From Paenibacillus melissococcoides (GTDB taxonomy: Bacteria > Bacillota > Bacilli > Paenibacillales > Paenibacillaceae): DNA of 64,000 nucleotides. Below the pieces are notes generated by a model. The model had not been told where the DNA came from. It saw only the letters and a program-made list of their open reading frames with translations, and did no database searches. Positions within the stretch are counted from its first letter, which is position 1; each line of letters opens with the position of its first letter. Below are positions 26,801 through 33,923 of this stretch, in pieces. Location: NCBI GenBank assembly GCA_944800085.1, contig CALYLO010000006.1, positions 124,001 to 188,000 of the forward strand. Reading direction: 5' to 3'. The position numbers and the translations under genes were made by a program.

Positions 26801-26992
26801 CGCATGCTCCGGTGAAGGCGCGTAATGGAACTTCCACTCTCCGTTCAACAGCTGAAAGAAGGGGGACAGCCCTCTCTCATAGGTCAGCGCATCGTCCGCC
26901 TGGGCATGCGGAATGAAGTAAGCTCTCGAATCCAGCCGGTTCAGATGAAGCTTGGTCGGATCTTGCCAGATGGGCAGTGTCAAAGAAATCAT
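23834..26992 (-). CDS. lacZ: Beta-galactosidase, GH2 family
   Basis: A large cytosolic beta-galactosidase of 1052 residues, close to the length of E. coli LacZ. Both active-site glutamates are visible: acid/base in MWSLGNESGCGP and nucleophile in ILCEFAHAMGNG. The N-terminal jelly-roll (RRTFWVDESWTGRRIVLRFE and AYHVWVNGVLIGYSQ) and the C-terminal small-chain domain are present. The start is the ATG at 26992 with GAGAGG directly before it; a TTG at 26983 has better spacing to that site. The frame stays open upstream through the antisense araC gene, which is not coding. Divergent from that regulator, which probably controls it. No sugar permease is adjacent. Confidence 0.95.
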   Translation of the reverse strand: MISLTLPIWQDPTKLHLNRLDSRAYFIPHAQADDALTYERGLSPFFQLLNGEWKFHYAPSPEHAPKNFEQPEYDDPAWERIPVPSNWQMEGYGAPAYTNILYPFPVDPPHVPDENPTGSYRRTFWVDESWTGRRIVLRFEGVDSAYHVWVNGVLIGYSQVSRMPSEFDITDHVRSGANLIAVQVYQWSDGTYLEDQDMWWLSGIFRDVYLLAFPEIHLWDMTVRTTLIDSGKQARVDVETLFRNAGSSAPGGTLSVTLLDRSSRPAAETVDIGIGMLPAGETRSISTALDVTEPKLWSAETPHLYHLLLELKNVRGEVTQTVAHRVGIREVKLENGNLRVNGRAVMFKGVNRHEFHPDLGRAVPLATMIEDVKLMKRFNVNAVRTSHYPNDPRFYELCDEYGLYVIDEADLETHGFQPAGDWSRLSKDPVWTAAYVDRMERMVMRDKNFASIVMWSLGNESGCGPNHGAMAEWARSCDPTRPIHYEGDWDDQLGMDIHSHMYTSVQEVEEIAGNDDPRPFILCEFAHAMGNGPGAFEDYVELFCRYPKLQGAFVWDWVDQGIRRFREDGRQEMAYGGEFGERIHDGNFCLNGLIDGDRQPWPALHEYKKAIEPVKVTAIDAASGQFEVENRFDFLPLNALQGFYTVVAGGRIAASGSFIAPDVAPRRKAAWTWDIGPALRELAPSLLGQDVWLKLSFRTPVSTAWAEAGHELAWAQFPLDPAAFLASAPAGTARQHGRTEHAAAPIEVREEEDAYILTGRSFRFGIDRRSGALLAWQAEGADLLTSGPRLQLWRAVIDNDMYNVREWRSFGLHQMEERVDEVQLDASRASDGVVRIIRRTRLGAPALSWGLRCRHEWTIRQDGTVTLHVHSTPEGNHPQVMPRFGYELSVPGAFDRCAWYGRGPGESYADSKQAAGHGWHEASVSDLMTAYEKPQENGNRTDTRWAAWTNRRGFGLLALSGGTFDFSAHRYTIEDLERAPHQADLTRRENIIVHLDRAQHGLGSNSCGPKALPQHELRVDDIAFTVTLVPFSRDAITPDALARRIASLQATE

Positions 26993-27077
26993 CCTCTCGC
27001 TCGTTATCGGGAAACATGAATGAACAATAATGACACAATATGAAGCTGTTCTCCCTTTATGATAGGACCCTGATCCG

Positions 27078-27105
27078 TTGCATTTCAATCTAACGATTTT
27101 ATAAT
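27078..27105 (+). promoter_or_regulatory. Candidate promoter of the AraC regulator
   Basis: TTGCAT (27078-27083), a 16-bp spacer and TATAAT (27100-27105), in the 165-bp divergent region shared with lacZ. A second TATAAT lies at 27109-27114. Confidence 0.5.
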
Positions 27106-27157
27106 GGATATAATAATATGAAAGAACTCGATATTTCCTTGACGAGGAGGGGAGCGA

Positions 27158-28033
27158 TTGGACTGCATCCATTTCCCCATTCTGACAGACGAAGAGCGTC
27201 TGCTTCCGCTTGTCGTAACGACAGTAGGAAGCTGGAAGAACCAACTGGAGACGATCCGCCCGCACGGTTATCCGGATTATCAGTGGCTGCAATGCACGAG
27301 CGGCCGGGGCCTGTTTCAATGGGAGGGCGGACCAGCGGTGGAGATCGGTCCGGGCCAAGGGGTGCTGCTGTACCCGAATGTTCCGCATGTATATCGGCCG
27401 CTGGAGGAGCCGTGGGGCATCTTTTGGCTCGGTTATCACGGAGCGCTCGCTCAGGAGCTGACCTCGATGGCGCACGTCCACCAATCGGCTGCCATGACGG
27501 TCGGCGATCCGGAGCAGACGCTGGCGCCCATTCGGCGGGCGATTTCCTGCCTGGATCGGGCGAGCGGCGGCCATGGCCCCCGCTTGTCCGCCCTGGCCTA
27601 TGAGCTGATGATGGCATGGTCCGAATGCGGACGGCACGACAGGGGCTTGCCTCGCAAGCCAGGCGCGCAGCCGCTGGCCCCGCTGCTCGAGTGGATTCAC
27701 GAGCATTACCAGGAGGATGTCTCCCTGCAGCAGATGGCCGACCGACTGCAAGTATCTCCGCAATACGTCTGCACCCTGTTCCGCCGCGCCTTCGGCTTGC
27801 GGCCGCTTCAATATGTGAATCGGCTTCGCATCCGGAAGTCGAAGCAGCTCCTGATCAGCTGCCCGCACATGGCCGTCGCCGATGTTGGCAGGGAGGCGGG
27901 GTTCCGGCATGCAAGCTATTTTATCCAGCGCTTCAAGCAGCAGGAGCAGATGACGCCGGTCCAATTCCGCCAGATGTATGGGCGGCTTCCGTACAAGCCG
28001 GATGAGCAGGAACGGCTGTTGCTGCCGGATTGA
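27158..28033 (+). CDS. AraC-family transcriptional regulator
   Basis: A 291-residue regulator with an N-terminal cupin-type sugar-sensing domain (GRGLFQWEGG, YPNVPHVYRPL, GIFWLGYHG) and a C-terminal pair of helix-turn-helix motifs at about residues 190-285 (VSLQQMADRLQVSPQYVCTL, then VADVGREAGFRHASYFIQRF). The TTG start at 27158 has GAGGAGGGG upstream. It is divergent from lacZ, so it most likely activates lacZ in response to a galactoside or plant sugar. This is inferred from position only. Confidence 0.92.
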   Translation: MDCIHFPILTDEERLLPLVVTTVGSWKNQLETIRPHGYPDYQWLQCTSGRGLFQWEGGPAVEIGPGQGVLLYPNVPHVYRPLEEPWGIFWLGYHGALAQELTSMAHVHQSAAMTVGDPEQTLAPIRRAISCLDRASGGHGPRLSALAYELMMAWSECGRHDRGLPRKPGAQPLAPLLEWIHEHYQEDVSLQQMADRLQVSPQYVCTLFRRAFGLRPLQYVNRLRIRKSKQLLISCPHMAVADVGREAGFRHASYFIQRFKQQEQMTPVQFRQMYGRLPYKPDEQERLLLPD

Positions 28034-28096
28034 TGTAATTGTTATGGGCCGATTAGGAAAGTGGACTCGGAAGCCAATTTGGGAGGAAAAAACAAA

Positions 28097-28145
28097 GACA
28101 AGCCCCTTCGCCCATTTATCTGAATTGGGAACGGAGGGGCTTGTC
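28097..28145. terminator. Bidirectional terminator between araC-like and nitroreductase genes
   Basis: GACAAGCCCCT pairs with AGGGGCTTGTC. A-rich sequence on the left and TGTAT on the right let it serve both convergent genes. Confidence 0.7.
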
Positions 28146-28175
28146 TGTATAGAAGGCCGGAACCATGGCATCCGC

Positions 28176-28826
28176 TTATTCGATAATGCGAAGAATCTCT
28201 TCCACCGGCTTGCGTGGAAGCTTGGCCGGCGTATCTGCGGCATAGCCAAGCGATAACACCATATTGACCTGCCGATCCGGCGGGATGTTGAGCAGCGACT
28301 TGATCGGCTCGGCGGCGAGCAGAACGGGCCCGGTCATCGGGCAGGTCGCCAAGCCGCGGGCATGGGCGGCGAGCATCAGATTTTGAAGTGCGAGACAACT
28401 GCTCTTTATCCCCTCTTCCTCCCATACGGACTCCGGAACAAGTTGAATCGGATCGAAGATCCGATCGCGGAACTTGGAGGTATAAGGCGTCGCCAGTCCG
28501 ATGATCAGGACGGGGGCGTTGGAGAAGGCGGTGGCATAAGGGCCGAACGATTTGACGAGCAGGCGCGCTTCCTTGGCCAGTCCCCGCTCTTCCGCTTCGG
28601 CCGCCTTGGCGTGCAGCGCGTCCCAGGTCAACCGCTCGATCTCCCGAATCCGATCCCGGTTCATGACCGCAATGAATTCCCATGTTTGCGAATTGGTATC
28701 GCTGGGCGCATACCGCGCGCAGTCGATCAGTTCCTTCACGTCTTCGACGGCGACGGGTTGCTCCGTGAAGCGGCGGACGCTTCGGCGGCTGTGAATGACT
28801 TCCTTCACGGTATCATATAACGTCAT
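28176..28826 (-). CDS. Nitroreductase-family flavoprotein
   Basis: FMN-dependent NAD(P)H oxidoreductase of 216 residues. The family opening SRRSVRRFTEQPV contacts the FMN phosphate; APSDTNSQTWEFIAV is the second flavin contact; GLATCPMTGP, with the conserved Gly-Leu, is also typical. GAAGGAG lies ten bases before the ATG. It is a single gene convergent with the AraC regulator. The natural substrate is not predictable; members reduce nitroaromatics, quinones or flavins. Confidence 0.92.
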   Translation of the reverse strand: MTLYDTVKEVIHSRRSVRRFTEQPVAVEDVKELIDCARYAPSDTNSQTWEFIAVMNRDRIREIERLTWDALHAKAAEAEERGLAKEARLLVKSFGPYATAFSNAPVLIIGLATPYTSKFRDRIFDPIQLVPESVWEEEGIKSSCLALQNLMLAAHARGLATCPMTGPVLLAAEPIKSLLNIPPDRQVNMVLSLGYAADTPAKLPRKPVEEILRIIE

Positions 28827-28856
28827 CGTATCATGTCTCCTTCGCTGTATAAGAGG

Positions 28857-28912
28857 CAGTCCAAAAAGTCCGTCCGGCTCGGTTCTGAAACCGGCCTTTT
28901 TGAACCGAACTG
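28857..28912. repeat. Hairpin element with TTCAAAAAG-type ends, copy 1
   Basis: CAGTCCAAAAAG...CCGG...CCGG.CTTTTTGAACCGAACTG forms an imperfect inverted repeat. It resembles the element at 49649-49695 in its A-run arms. The rest of the 314-bp gap down to the MFS stop at 29141 shows no convincing gene; one 64-codon minus-strand frame (28968-29159) overlaps the MFS end and has no site. Confidence 0.5.
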
Positions 28913-29140
28913 CAGCTATGTTATTTCCAGTTCATCTCTTGATGCTCAATTATTTTAGTACCACGTACTAAGACCTGACCCTATTATACGGGCCGTTAAA
29001 TCGGATTGCAATGATTTCCGGCTTTATGGCCGGAGTGACAAAGACGTCTTCCCAGCGGGTTTCCGCGACCTGGGAGCCCCATACCCCCAGCAGCATGCCG
29101 CTTGCCGGTGCCGACGGTCTGCGCGGCGTGTTGCCGGAGC

Positions 29141-30334
29141 TTAGCGGCGGCGCCTCGGCCATCGCGCCCCGGTCTCGGCATAGCGGGACTGAACGGCCAT
29201 CGCGAGGAAACCCGCGCAGGCGGCGACGGCGAATGCCGCCCCGACATGGAAGACGGTGTCCTTGCCATGCGCTTGGAGGAGCATGCCTCCGAGCGTGCCG
29301 CTCAGCAGCCCGGCGATGCTCGACCATACGATCGTATAGAGCGCGAGTCCCGTGGAACGATATTCTTCGGGTATAACCCGGCTGATGTAGCGGACGGCGA
29401 CGAAATAAAAGATGCCGAAGGATACGCTGTGCATGAGCTGTGTCGCCACGATGGCGCCCGGGACCTGCAGATTGGCTACGAGCAGCAGCCGGAACGCATA
29501 GGTCAAGCCGGAGAAAGCGAGCAGCGGGAGCTCCTTGAAGCGATCGCCGAAGGCATTGAGCAGGAAGAAGATCGGAATTTCGCTTACGGCCGACAGCATC
29601 CAGGCCCAGCCGACGAGCGATTCGTCCGCGCCGAGTCCGGTGAGCGTCACCCCGAGGAAAGCCTCGTTCAACCGGTGCGCGATCGCGAGCAGCAGCACGA
29701 ACAGGAAGAACAACAGCACCTCTTGCTGTCTGAGCACCGCCCACAGTCCGGAGAACTCCATTTTTTTCATCGATGCCCGCTTGTCTGTCAGGAAAAAGGC
29801 CATGCCGAGCGACAAGACTCCGATGAATACGAGCACCCATACGGTGTAGATGGCGCCTGCCGTGCGAAGCACCATCCCGAACAGCAGGGCGGCGAAGGCG
29901 AACCCGATCGAGCCGAACACCCGGATGCCGATGAAGCTTTTGCCCTGAGCTTGCGCCGTTACGATAGAGAAGCTGTCGTTCAGCGGAAATATCGGGAAAT
30001 AAAAGAAATAGAACAGAATAAGAATCGGGATCACCGCCCCGAATGAAGCGAATTGACTCAGGATAAGCGACAGGATAATTTGGGCGCACAGCAGCAGAAT
30101 CAGAACTTTTTTCAATGTGCCGAGCCGATCGCTGGTTAAACCCCAGAACAGATTGGATACGATGGAGATAAGCGGACCGATGGAATAGAGTAATCCGATC
30201 TGAACGCTTGTAAACCCCAGCGCCTGATAATAAATCGGCAAATAGGATACGACGACGGATGACGCCATGAAGATGGAAAAGGTAAAGGCGCGGAGCCAAT
30301 GGGCGTCACGATTCTTCATAACCGGTTGCGACAT
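29141..30334 (-). CDS. MFS transporter (MFS_1_like / HcaT type)
   Basis: A 397-residue, 12-segment carrier of the MFS_1_like group, which includes 3-phenylpropionate (HcaT) and nucleoside-type permeases. The first half has YLPIYYQALGFTSVQIGLLY and the MFS loop motif WGLTSDRLGTLKKV. The ATG at 30334 is chosen because GGGGG lies seven bases before it; the TTG at 30361 has no site. The TATACT at about 30380 on the minus strand may be its -10. Neighbours give no clue to the substrate. Confidence 0.85.
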   Translation of the reverse strand: MSQPVMKNRDAHWLRAFTFSIFMASSVVVSYLPIYYQALGFTSVQIGLLYSIGPLISIVSNLFWGLTSDRLGTLKKVLILLLCAQIILSLILSQFASFGAVIPILILFYFFYFPIFPLNDSFSIVTAQAQGKSFIGIRVFGSIGFAFAALLFGMVLRTAGAIYTVWVLVFIGVLSLGMAFFLTDKRASMKKMEFSGLWAVLRQQEVLLFFLFVLLLAIAHRLNEAFLGVTLTGLGADESLVGWAWMLSAVSEIPIFFLLNAFGDRFKELPLLAFSGLTYAFRLLLVANLQVPGAIVATQLMHSVSFGIFYFVAVRYISRVIPEEYRSTGLALYTIVWSSIAGLLSGTLGGMLLQAHGKDTVFHVGAAFAVAACAGFLAMAVQSRYAETGARWPRRRR

Positions 30335-30511
30335 GATGGTTCCCCCTACGAAGTCAAGCATTGCATCAATGAAAGCATGCTATAGTATATCATGCTTTTC
30401 AGGGATGCGGGGCGGGATTCGCGGCAGATGACATTTACTTTCCAGCCCCGTAATGGTACAGTAACTGCAAAAGTCGCTTCTGCACGGAAGCGGGAGGAGA
30501 AGGTCGCGTGA

Positions 30512-30829
30512 ATGAATCGGTATCGCTTCGAGCGGGATGAACGTCTTGGCATTGAGCTGCCGGTGCTGTTCGTGCCCTGGGAATCGCTGAGCTTCGCGGA
30601 ACAAGCCGAGGTGATCGCCCGTTGGGAAGACATCCGAAGCTGCATTCCGGAGCGGGTGAAGCAGCTTGAGGGCCGCATTATCGCCATGCAGCGCGAACTG
30701 GACGAGGAAGAACGGTTTGAAGCTTCCTGCCGTCTGAATTGGGACATCGCGGAGGTGGCCAGCATCATCAACGATCTGCATCTATGGTTCCGTGTGCAGC
30801 AGGATACCGTCGCCAAAAGCCATCTTTAG
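30512..30829 (+). CDS. Hypothetical soluble protein (105 aa)
   Basis: A small, acidic, helical protein without signal or membrane segments. It opens MNRYRFERDERLGIELPVLF, then PWESLSFAEQAEVIARWEDI, and is followed by long amphipathic helices (VKQLEGRIIAMQRELDEEER). GGGAGGAGAAGG lies before the ATG. I do not recognise the family. It precedes the YtpB-like gene on the same strand by 110 bp, perhaps in the same transcript. Confidence 0.65.
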   Translation: MNRYRFERDERLGIELPVLFVPWESLSFAEQAEVIARWEDIRSCIPERVKQLEGRIIAMQRELDEEERFEASCRLNWDIAEVASIINDLHLWFRVQQDTVAKSHL

Positions 30830-30938
30830 GTCAAAAAGGCGCGGGAATAGTTTGTGCAAAGAGTCACTTCGTAATATAATAGTTTTGGCTAAAATGAGTG
30901 CATCCACTGGTGGAGGACTGGAGAACGGGAGGTTATTC

Positions 30939-32030
30939 TTGGACCATTACAAGCTTAGCCGTTCAGTGGCTCCAAGAGGGCCGTTGCGGCTCATGCACCG
31001 CGTATATAAATACATACTGCCGGGGGTACGTTCCGAACTGGATGCCTGGCGGGCGCGGGCAGAGAATATTCCGAACGACGAACTGCGGAGACAGGCCCTG
31101 GCCAGCATCGCCACGAAGCAGTTTCACTGTCAGGGCGGCGCGGTATACGCTGCCATCCGGCCGGAGACGCGTGGCATCATGATTCCGTTGATTGTAGCTT
31201 TTCAGACGATAAGCGATTATTTGGATAATCTGTGCGACCGCAGCACCTCATTGGATCCGGATGATTTCCGGCTTCTGCATCAATCGATGCTGGATGCAGT
31301 CCAGCCCGAGCGCCCGCTGGCAGACTATTACGCCTTAAGGGAAGACAAGGATGACGGCGGGTATTTGCGGGGACTGGTGGAGAAGTGCCGGGCCTGTATC
31401 GCTCAGCTTCCCGGCTACGAGGCCGCCCGCACGGATATCGTCTGGCTCGTCGGGTTGTATACCGATCTTCAGGTGTACAAGCATATCGATCCGGCGAAGC
31501 GGGAAGAAGCGCTGCTCGCCTGGTGGCGGGACTATGAGGCCAAGTTCCCGGAATTGACCTGGAATGAGTTCGCCGCAGCGACGGGTTCTACTCTCAGCGT
31601 GTTCCAATTGTTCGCCGCTTCTATGGACGGCGGACTTACGAGGGACGATGCCGCGCTCATCCGGCAAGCTTATTTTCCATATGTATGCGGGCTTCACATC
31701 CTGCTCGATTATTTGATTGATCAGGAGGAAGACCGGGTGGGCGGAGATTTGAATTTCTGTCATTACTACCCGAACCAATCTACGGTCGTGAACCGGATTG
31801 GCCATATCGCGGAAGCGGCGAAGGAGCAGGTGAGAAAGCTGCCGGAGGAACGGTTCCACCGGATGATTATCGAAGGGCTTCTGGCGCTGTATCTGTCCGA
31901 TCCGAAAGTACGAGACCAAGCTGAGGTGCAGGACGTATGCCGGCGATTGATGCGGAATAGTCCGTTAATGCGGTTGTTCTTCTGGGTCAACAGTCGTTGG
32001 ATACGTAAACATACGCATAAGGAAAACTAG
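30939..32030 (+). CDS. ytpB: Tetraprenyl-beta-curcumene synthase (YtpB family)
   Basis: A DUF2600 terpene cyclase of 363 residues. In Bacillus subtilis YtpB turns all-trans tetraprenyl diphosphate (C35) into tetraprenyl-beta-curcumene, a precursor of sporulenes. The conserved helix VAFQTISDYLDNLCDRS carries the aspartates thought to bind Mg2+, and a second acidic region is LLDYLIDQEEDRVGGD. The TTG at 30939 has GGGAGG six bases upstream and gives the family length. It lies 11 bp before pfkA, so they may be co-transcribed, but a functional link is not obvious. The heptaprenyl diphosphate synthase is not in the window. Confidence 0.88.
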   Translation: MDHYKLSRSVAPRGPLRLMHRVYKYILPGVRSELDAWRARAENIPNDELRRQALASIATKQFHCQGGAVYAAIRPETRGIMIPLIVAFQTISDYLDNLCDRSTSLDPDDFRLLHQSMLDAVQPERPLADYYALREDKDDGGYLRGLVEKCRACIAQLPGYEAARTDIVWLVGLYTDLQVYKHIDPAKREEALLAWWRDYEAKFPELTWNEFAAATGSTLSVFQLFAASMDGGLTRDDAALIRQAYFPYVCGLHILLDYLIDQEEDRVGGDLNFCHYYPNQSTVVNRIGHIAEAAKEQVRKLPEERFHRMIIEGLLALYLSDPKVRDQAEVQDVCRRLMRNSPLMRLFFWVNSRWIRKHTHKEN

Positions 32031-32041
32031 GAGGAAACAAC

Positions 32042-33013
32042 ATGTCTGATGTCAAAAAAATTGCTATCCTGACGAGCGGGGGAGACTCTCAAGGTATGAA
32101 CGCGGCGATTCGCGCAGTAGTGCGGGCAGCCTTATTCAATGGAATCGAGGTGTTCGGCATTCAGCGCGGCTATCAAGGCCTCCTGAATCAGGATATCCGT
32201 CCGATGGATCTGCGGAGCGTCGGAGACATTATCCAGCGCGGCGGGACGATTCTGCAATCGGCACGGTGTCAGGAGTTCCGCACGGAGGAAGGCCAGCGCA
32301 AGGGCGCGGACATTCTGCAAGCGCACGGCATCGACGGCTTGATCGTCATCGGCGGCGACGGCTCCTATCAAGGCGCGAACAAGCTTAGCAAGCTCGGAAT
32401 CAAGACGATGGGCCTTCCGGGAACGATTGATAATGACATCTCGTATACCGACTATACGATCGGCTTCGATACGGCTGTCAGCGTCGTAGTCGATGCGGTG
32501 AACAAGCTGCGCGACACGATGAGCTCCCATGAGCGCTCCTCTGTCGTCGAAGTAATGGGCCGCCACAGCGGCGACATCGCATTGTATGCCGGTCTGGCCA
32601 GCGGCGCGGAATCCATTCTGGTGCCGGAAGTGCCGTTCGATATCGATGAAGTGGCCCAGCGGATGAAGCATAACTTCGAAGCAGGCAAGCGTCACAGCAT
32701 CGTCATCGTCGCTGAAGGGGTAGGACGCGGCGAAGACGTGGCCCAAGGCATCATCGAGCGCTGCCCGACTGTCGAGCCTCGCGTTACGGTGCTGGGACAT
32801 ATCCAGCGCGGCGGAGCGCCTACCGCTTTCGACCGGATTCTGGCGAGCCGCCTTGGCGACTTCGCGGTCCGCAAGCTGATGGAGGGCGACTCCGGCAAGG
32901 CATGCGGCATGATCCGCGGCGAACTGGTAGCAACCGATATTGATAAGGTCGTCAACACGAAAAAAGAATTCAATATGGAGCTGTACGAGCTGGCAACCCG
33001 CCTGTCCCAATAA
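32042..33013 (+). CDS. pfkA: ATP-dependent 6-phosphofructokinase
   Basis: Phosphorylates fructose 6-phosphate to fructose 1,6-bisphosphate, the committed step of glycolysis. The 323 residues are the usual length. Motifs in order: TSGGDSQGMNAAIRA (ATP), VIGGDGSYQGA, GLPGTIDND with the catalytic Asp, VEVMGRHSGD, and GGAPTAFDRILA. The Gln in GGDSQGMN stands where most enzymes have Pro. AGGAGG precedes the ATG. A strong terminator follows. Confidence 0.97.
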   Translation: MSDVKKIAILTSGGDSQGMNAAIRAVVRAALFNGIEVFGIQRGYQGLLNQDIRPMDLRSVGDIIQRGGTILQSARCQEFRTEEGQRKGADILQAHGIDGLIVIGGDGSYQGANKLSKLGIKTMGLPGTIDNDISYTDYTIGFDTAVSVVVDAVNKLRDTMSSHERSSVVEVMGRHSGDIALYAGLASGAESILVPEVPFDIDEVAQRMKHNFEAGKRHSIVIVAEGVGRGEDVAQGIIERCPTVEPRVTVLGHIQRGGAPTAFDRILASRLGDFAVRKLMEGDSGKACGMIRGELVATDIDKVVNTKKEFNMELYELATRLSQ

Positions 33014-33053
33014 AAGGAACGAGCCGCGAATCCGCCGCTCGGGTTCTCGCATA

Positions 33054-33096
33054 AAAATCCGGCTGACTGCATCCGATGCGGTCGGCCGGATTTTGT
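33054..33096 (+). terminator. Intrinsic terminator of pfkA
   Basis: AAATCCGGC-GAC-GCAT pairs with ATGC-GTC-GCCGGATTT and is followed by TTGTTATT. The A-rich left side lets it also serve the convergent DUF3899 gene. Confidence 0.85.
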
Positions 33097-33103
33097 TATT
33101 GCG

Positions 33104-33481
33104 CTACGTGGAAGCGTATGCAAGCGCCAATGAACAGAGCAGCAGCGGAATCGCTAACAGATAAAACAGCCGGTTCGGCCATGGGCCGCTGCCGATCCGG
33201 GCGGCATGTTCATGCAGCTTCAGCTTGGACACCGGTTCCGACGCTCCGCCCGCGGCATCGACGCTCGCTGCCTGCTCTTCGGCTTGTCTTTTATGATTCA
33301 AATGGTAACTCACTGCTTTGAAAAATCCGATGTTGCGCACATGGCAAAACAACGCGATGCATAAATAGACGAGCCCGATGATGAAAAAGGAATTCGAAAG
33401 ATTGACGAGAATCGGGACATGAGAGTTATAGACCAGATAAGCCAATATAAGCAGAAGGGTGATAAGCGATAATCGTTTCAT
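33104..33481 (-). CDS. DUF3899-like membrane protein
   Basis: A 125-residue membrane protein with hydrophobic segments at about residues 3-18, 26-46 and 105-123. The block NLSNSFFIIGLVYLCIALF matches the DUF3899 family found in Firmicutes. Between the segments lies a hydrophilic stretch (NHKRQAEEQAASVD...). The ATG at 33481 has AAAGGAG eleven bases upstream. No function is known. It marks the left edge of the A+T-rich RiPP island. Confidence 0.75.
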   Translation of the reverse strand: MKRLSLITLLLILAYLVYNSHVPILVNLSNSFFIIGLVYLCIALFCHVRNIGFFKAVSYHLNHKRQAEEQAASVDAAGGASEPVSKLKLHEHAARIGSGPWPNRLFYLLAIPLLLCSLALAYAST

Positions 33482-33710
33482 GCCCAGAACGGCTCCTTTC
33501 CCGGCGCAAGCCGTCAGCTTCGTCAGAGCACATCTGTGGTTGTTCGGCGGCTGAGTACGTGTTTCTAGTTGTGCCTGTTCGTTCTCTTTCGACATATACG
33601 GAGGATTTTCCTGCTTTTATCAACAGATTTTCCAATCACATGCAGTTAAGCTCCTAAGTTGTATCATTCTTAGGATAATTTTATTAAAATGAAAAAATAA
33701 ATGTTATACA

Positions 33711-33739
33711 TTGACAAAAAGTCATTTATGGAATATATT
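33711..33739 (+). promoter_or_regulatory. Promoter of the RiPP precursor operon, with overlapping inverted repeat
   Basis: TTGACA (33711-33716), a 17-bp spacer and TATATT (33734-33739), about 30 bp before the precursor start. TGAC-AAAAA-GTCA (33712-33724) forms a short inverted repeat across the -35 box, a possible operator. Confidence 0.7.
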
Positions 33740-33773
33740 TCAAATCAAGTATAGTCAAAGGAGGTGTAAAGAG

Positions 33774-33839
33774 ATGGAAGATATGTTTGCGATGAGCAAT
33801 AAAGATGGAGATGTTATCATTAATGTGCAGTGTGGGTAA
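33774..33839 (+). CDS. RiPP precursor peptide, NxxC type (21 aa)
   Basis: A 21-codon gene with a very strong site (AAAGGAGGTG, 7-8 bases before the ATG) and its own promoter. The product starts MEDMFAMSNKDGDV and ends IINVQCG. The N-terminal part would be the leader; the only Cys (residue 20) lies three residues after Asn17, giving N-x-x-C. That spacing is the hallmark of the streptococcal NxxC group of radical-SAM RiPPs, where the maturase joins the Cys sulfur to the beta-carbon of the Asn. The next gene is a radical SAM/SPASM enzyme. Assignment to this class is inferred from motif and neighbours; the product has not been shown. Confidence 0.8.
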   Translation: MEDMFAMSNKDGDVIINVQCG

Positions 33840-33863
33840 TCATTTTTTTCTTTTGTGGAAAGC

Positions 33864-33898
33864 GATTACAGGAAGGGGGATATATCCTTCCTGTAATC
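33864..33898 (+). terminator. Hairpin between precursor and maturase genes
   Basis: GATTACAGGAAGG pairs with CCTTCCTGTAATC around GGGATATAT, followed by TCTATATTTT. It lies 25 bp after the precursor stop. Such partial terminators keep the precursor mRNA in excess over the enzyme mRNA in many RiPP operons. Confidence 0.75.
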
Positions 33899-33923
33899 TC
33901 TATATTTTGGTGGAGGTGTTACT

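Noticed and set aside
26993..28249. N-terminal extension of the lacZ frame by about 419 residues
   Set aside because: It runs antisense through the araC-like gene, has no domain and an atypical composition. The normal GH2 start is at 26992.
28968..29159. 64-codon minus-strand gene beyond the MFS stop (contains WGSQVAETRWEDVFV)
   Set aside because: It overlaps the MFS end, has no ribosome site and no recognisable domain. Some blocks look protein-like, but the support is too weak.
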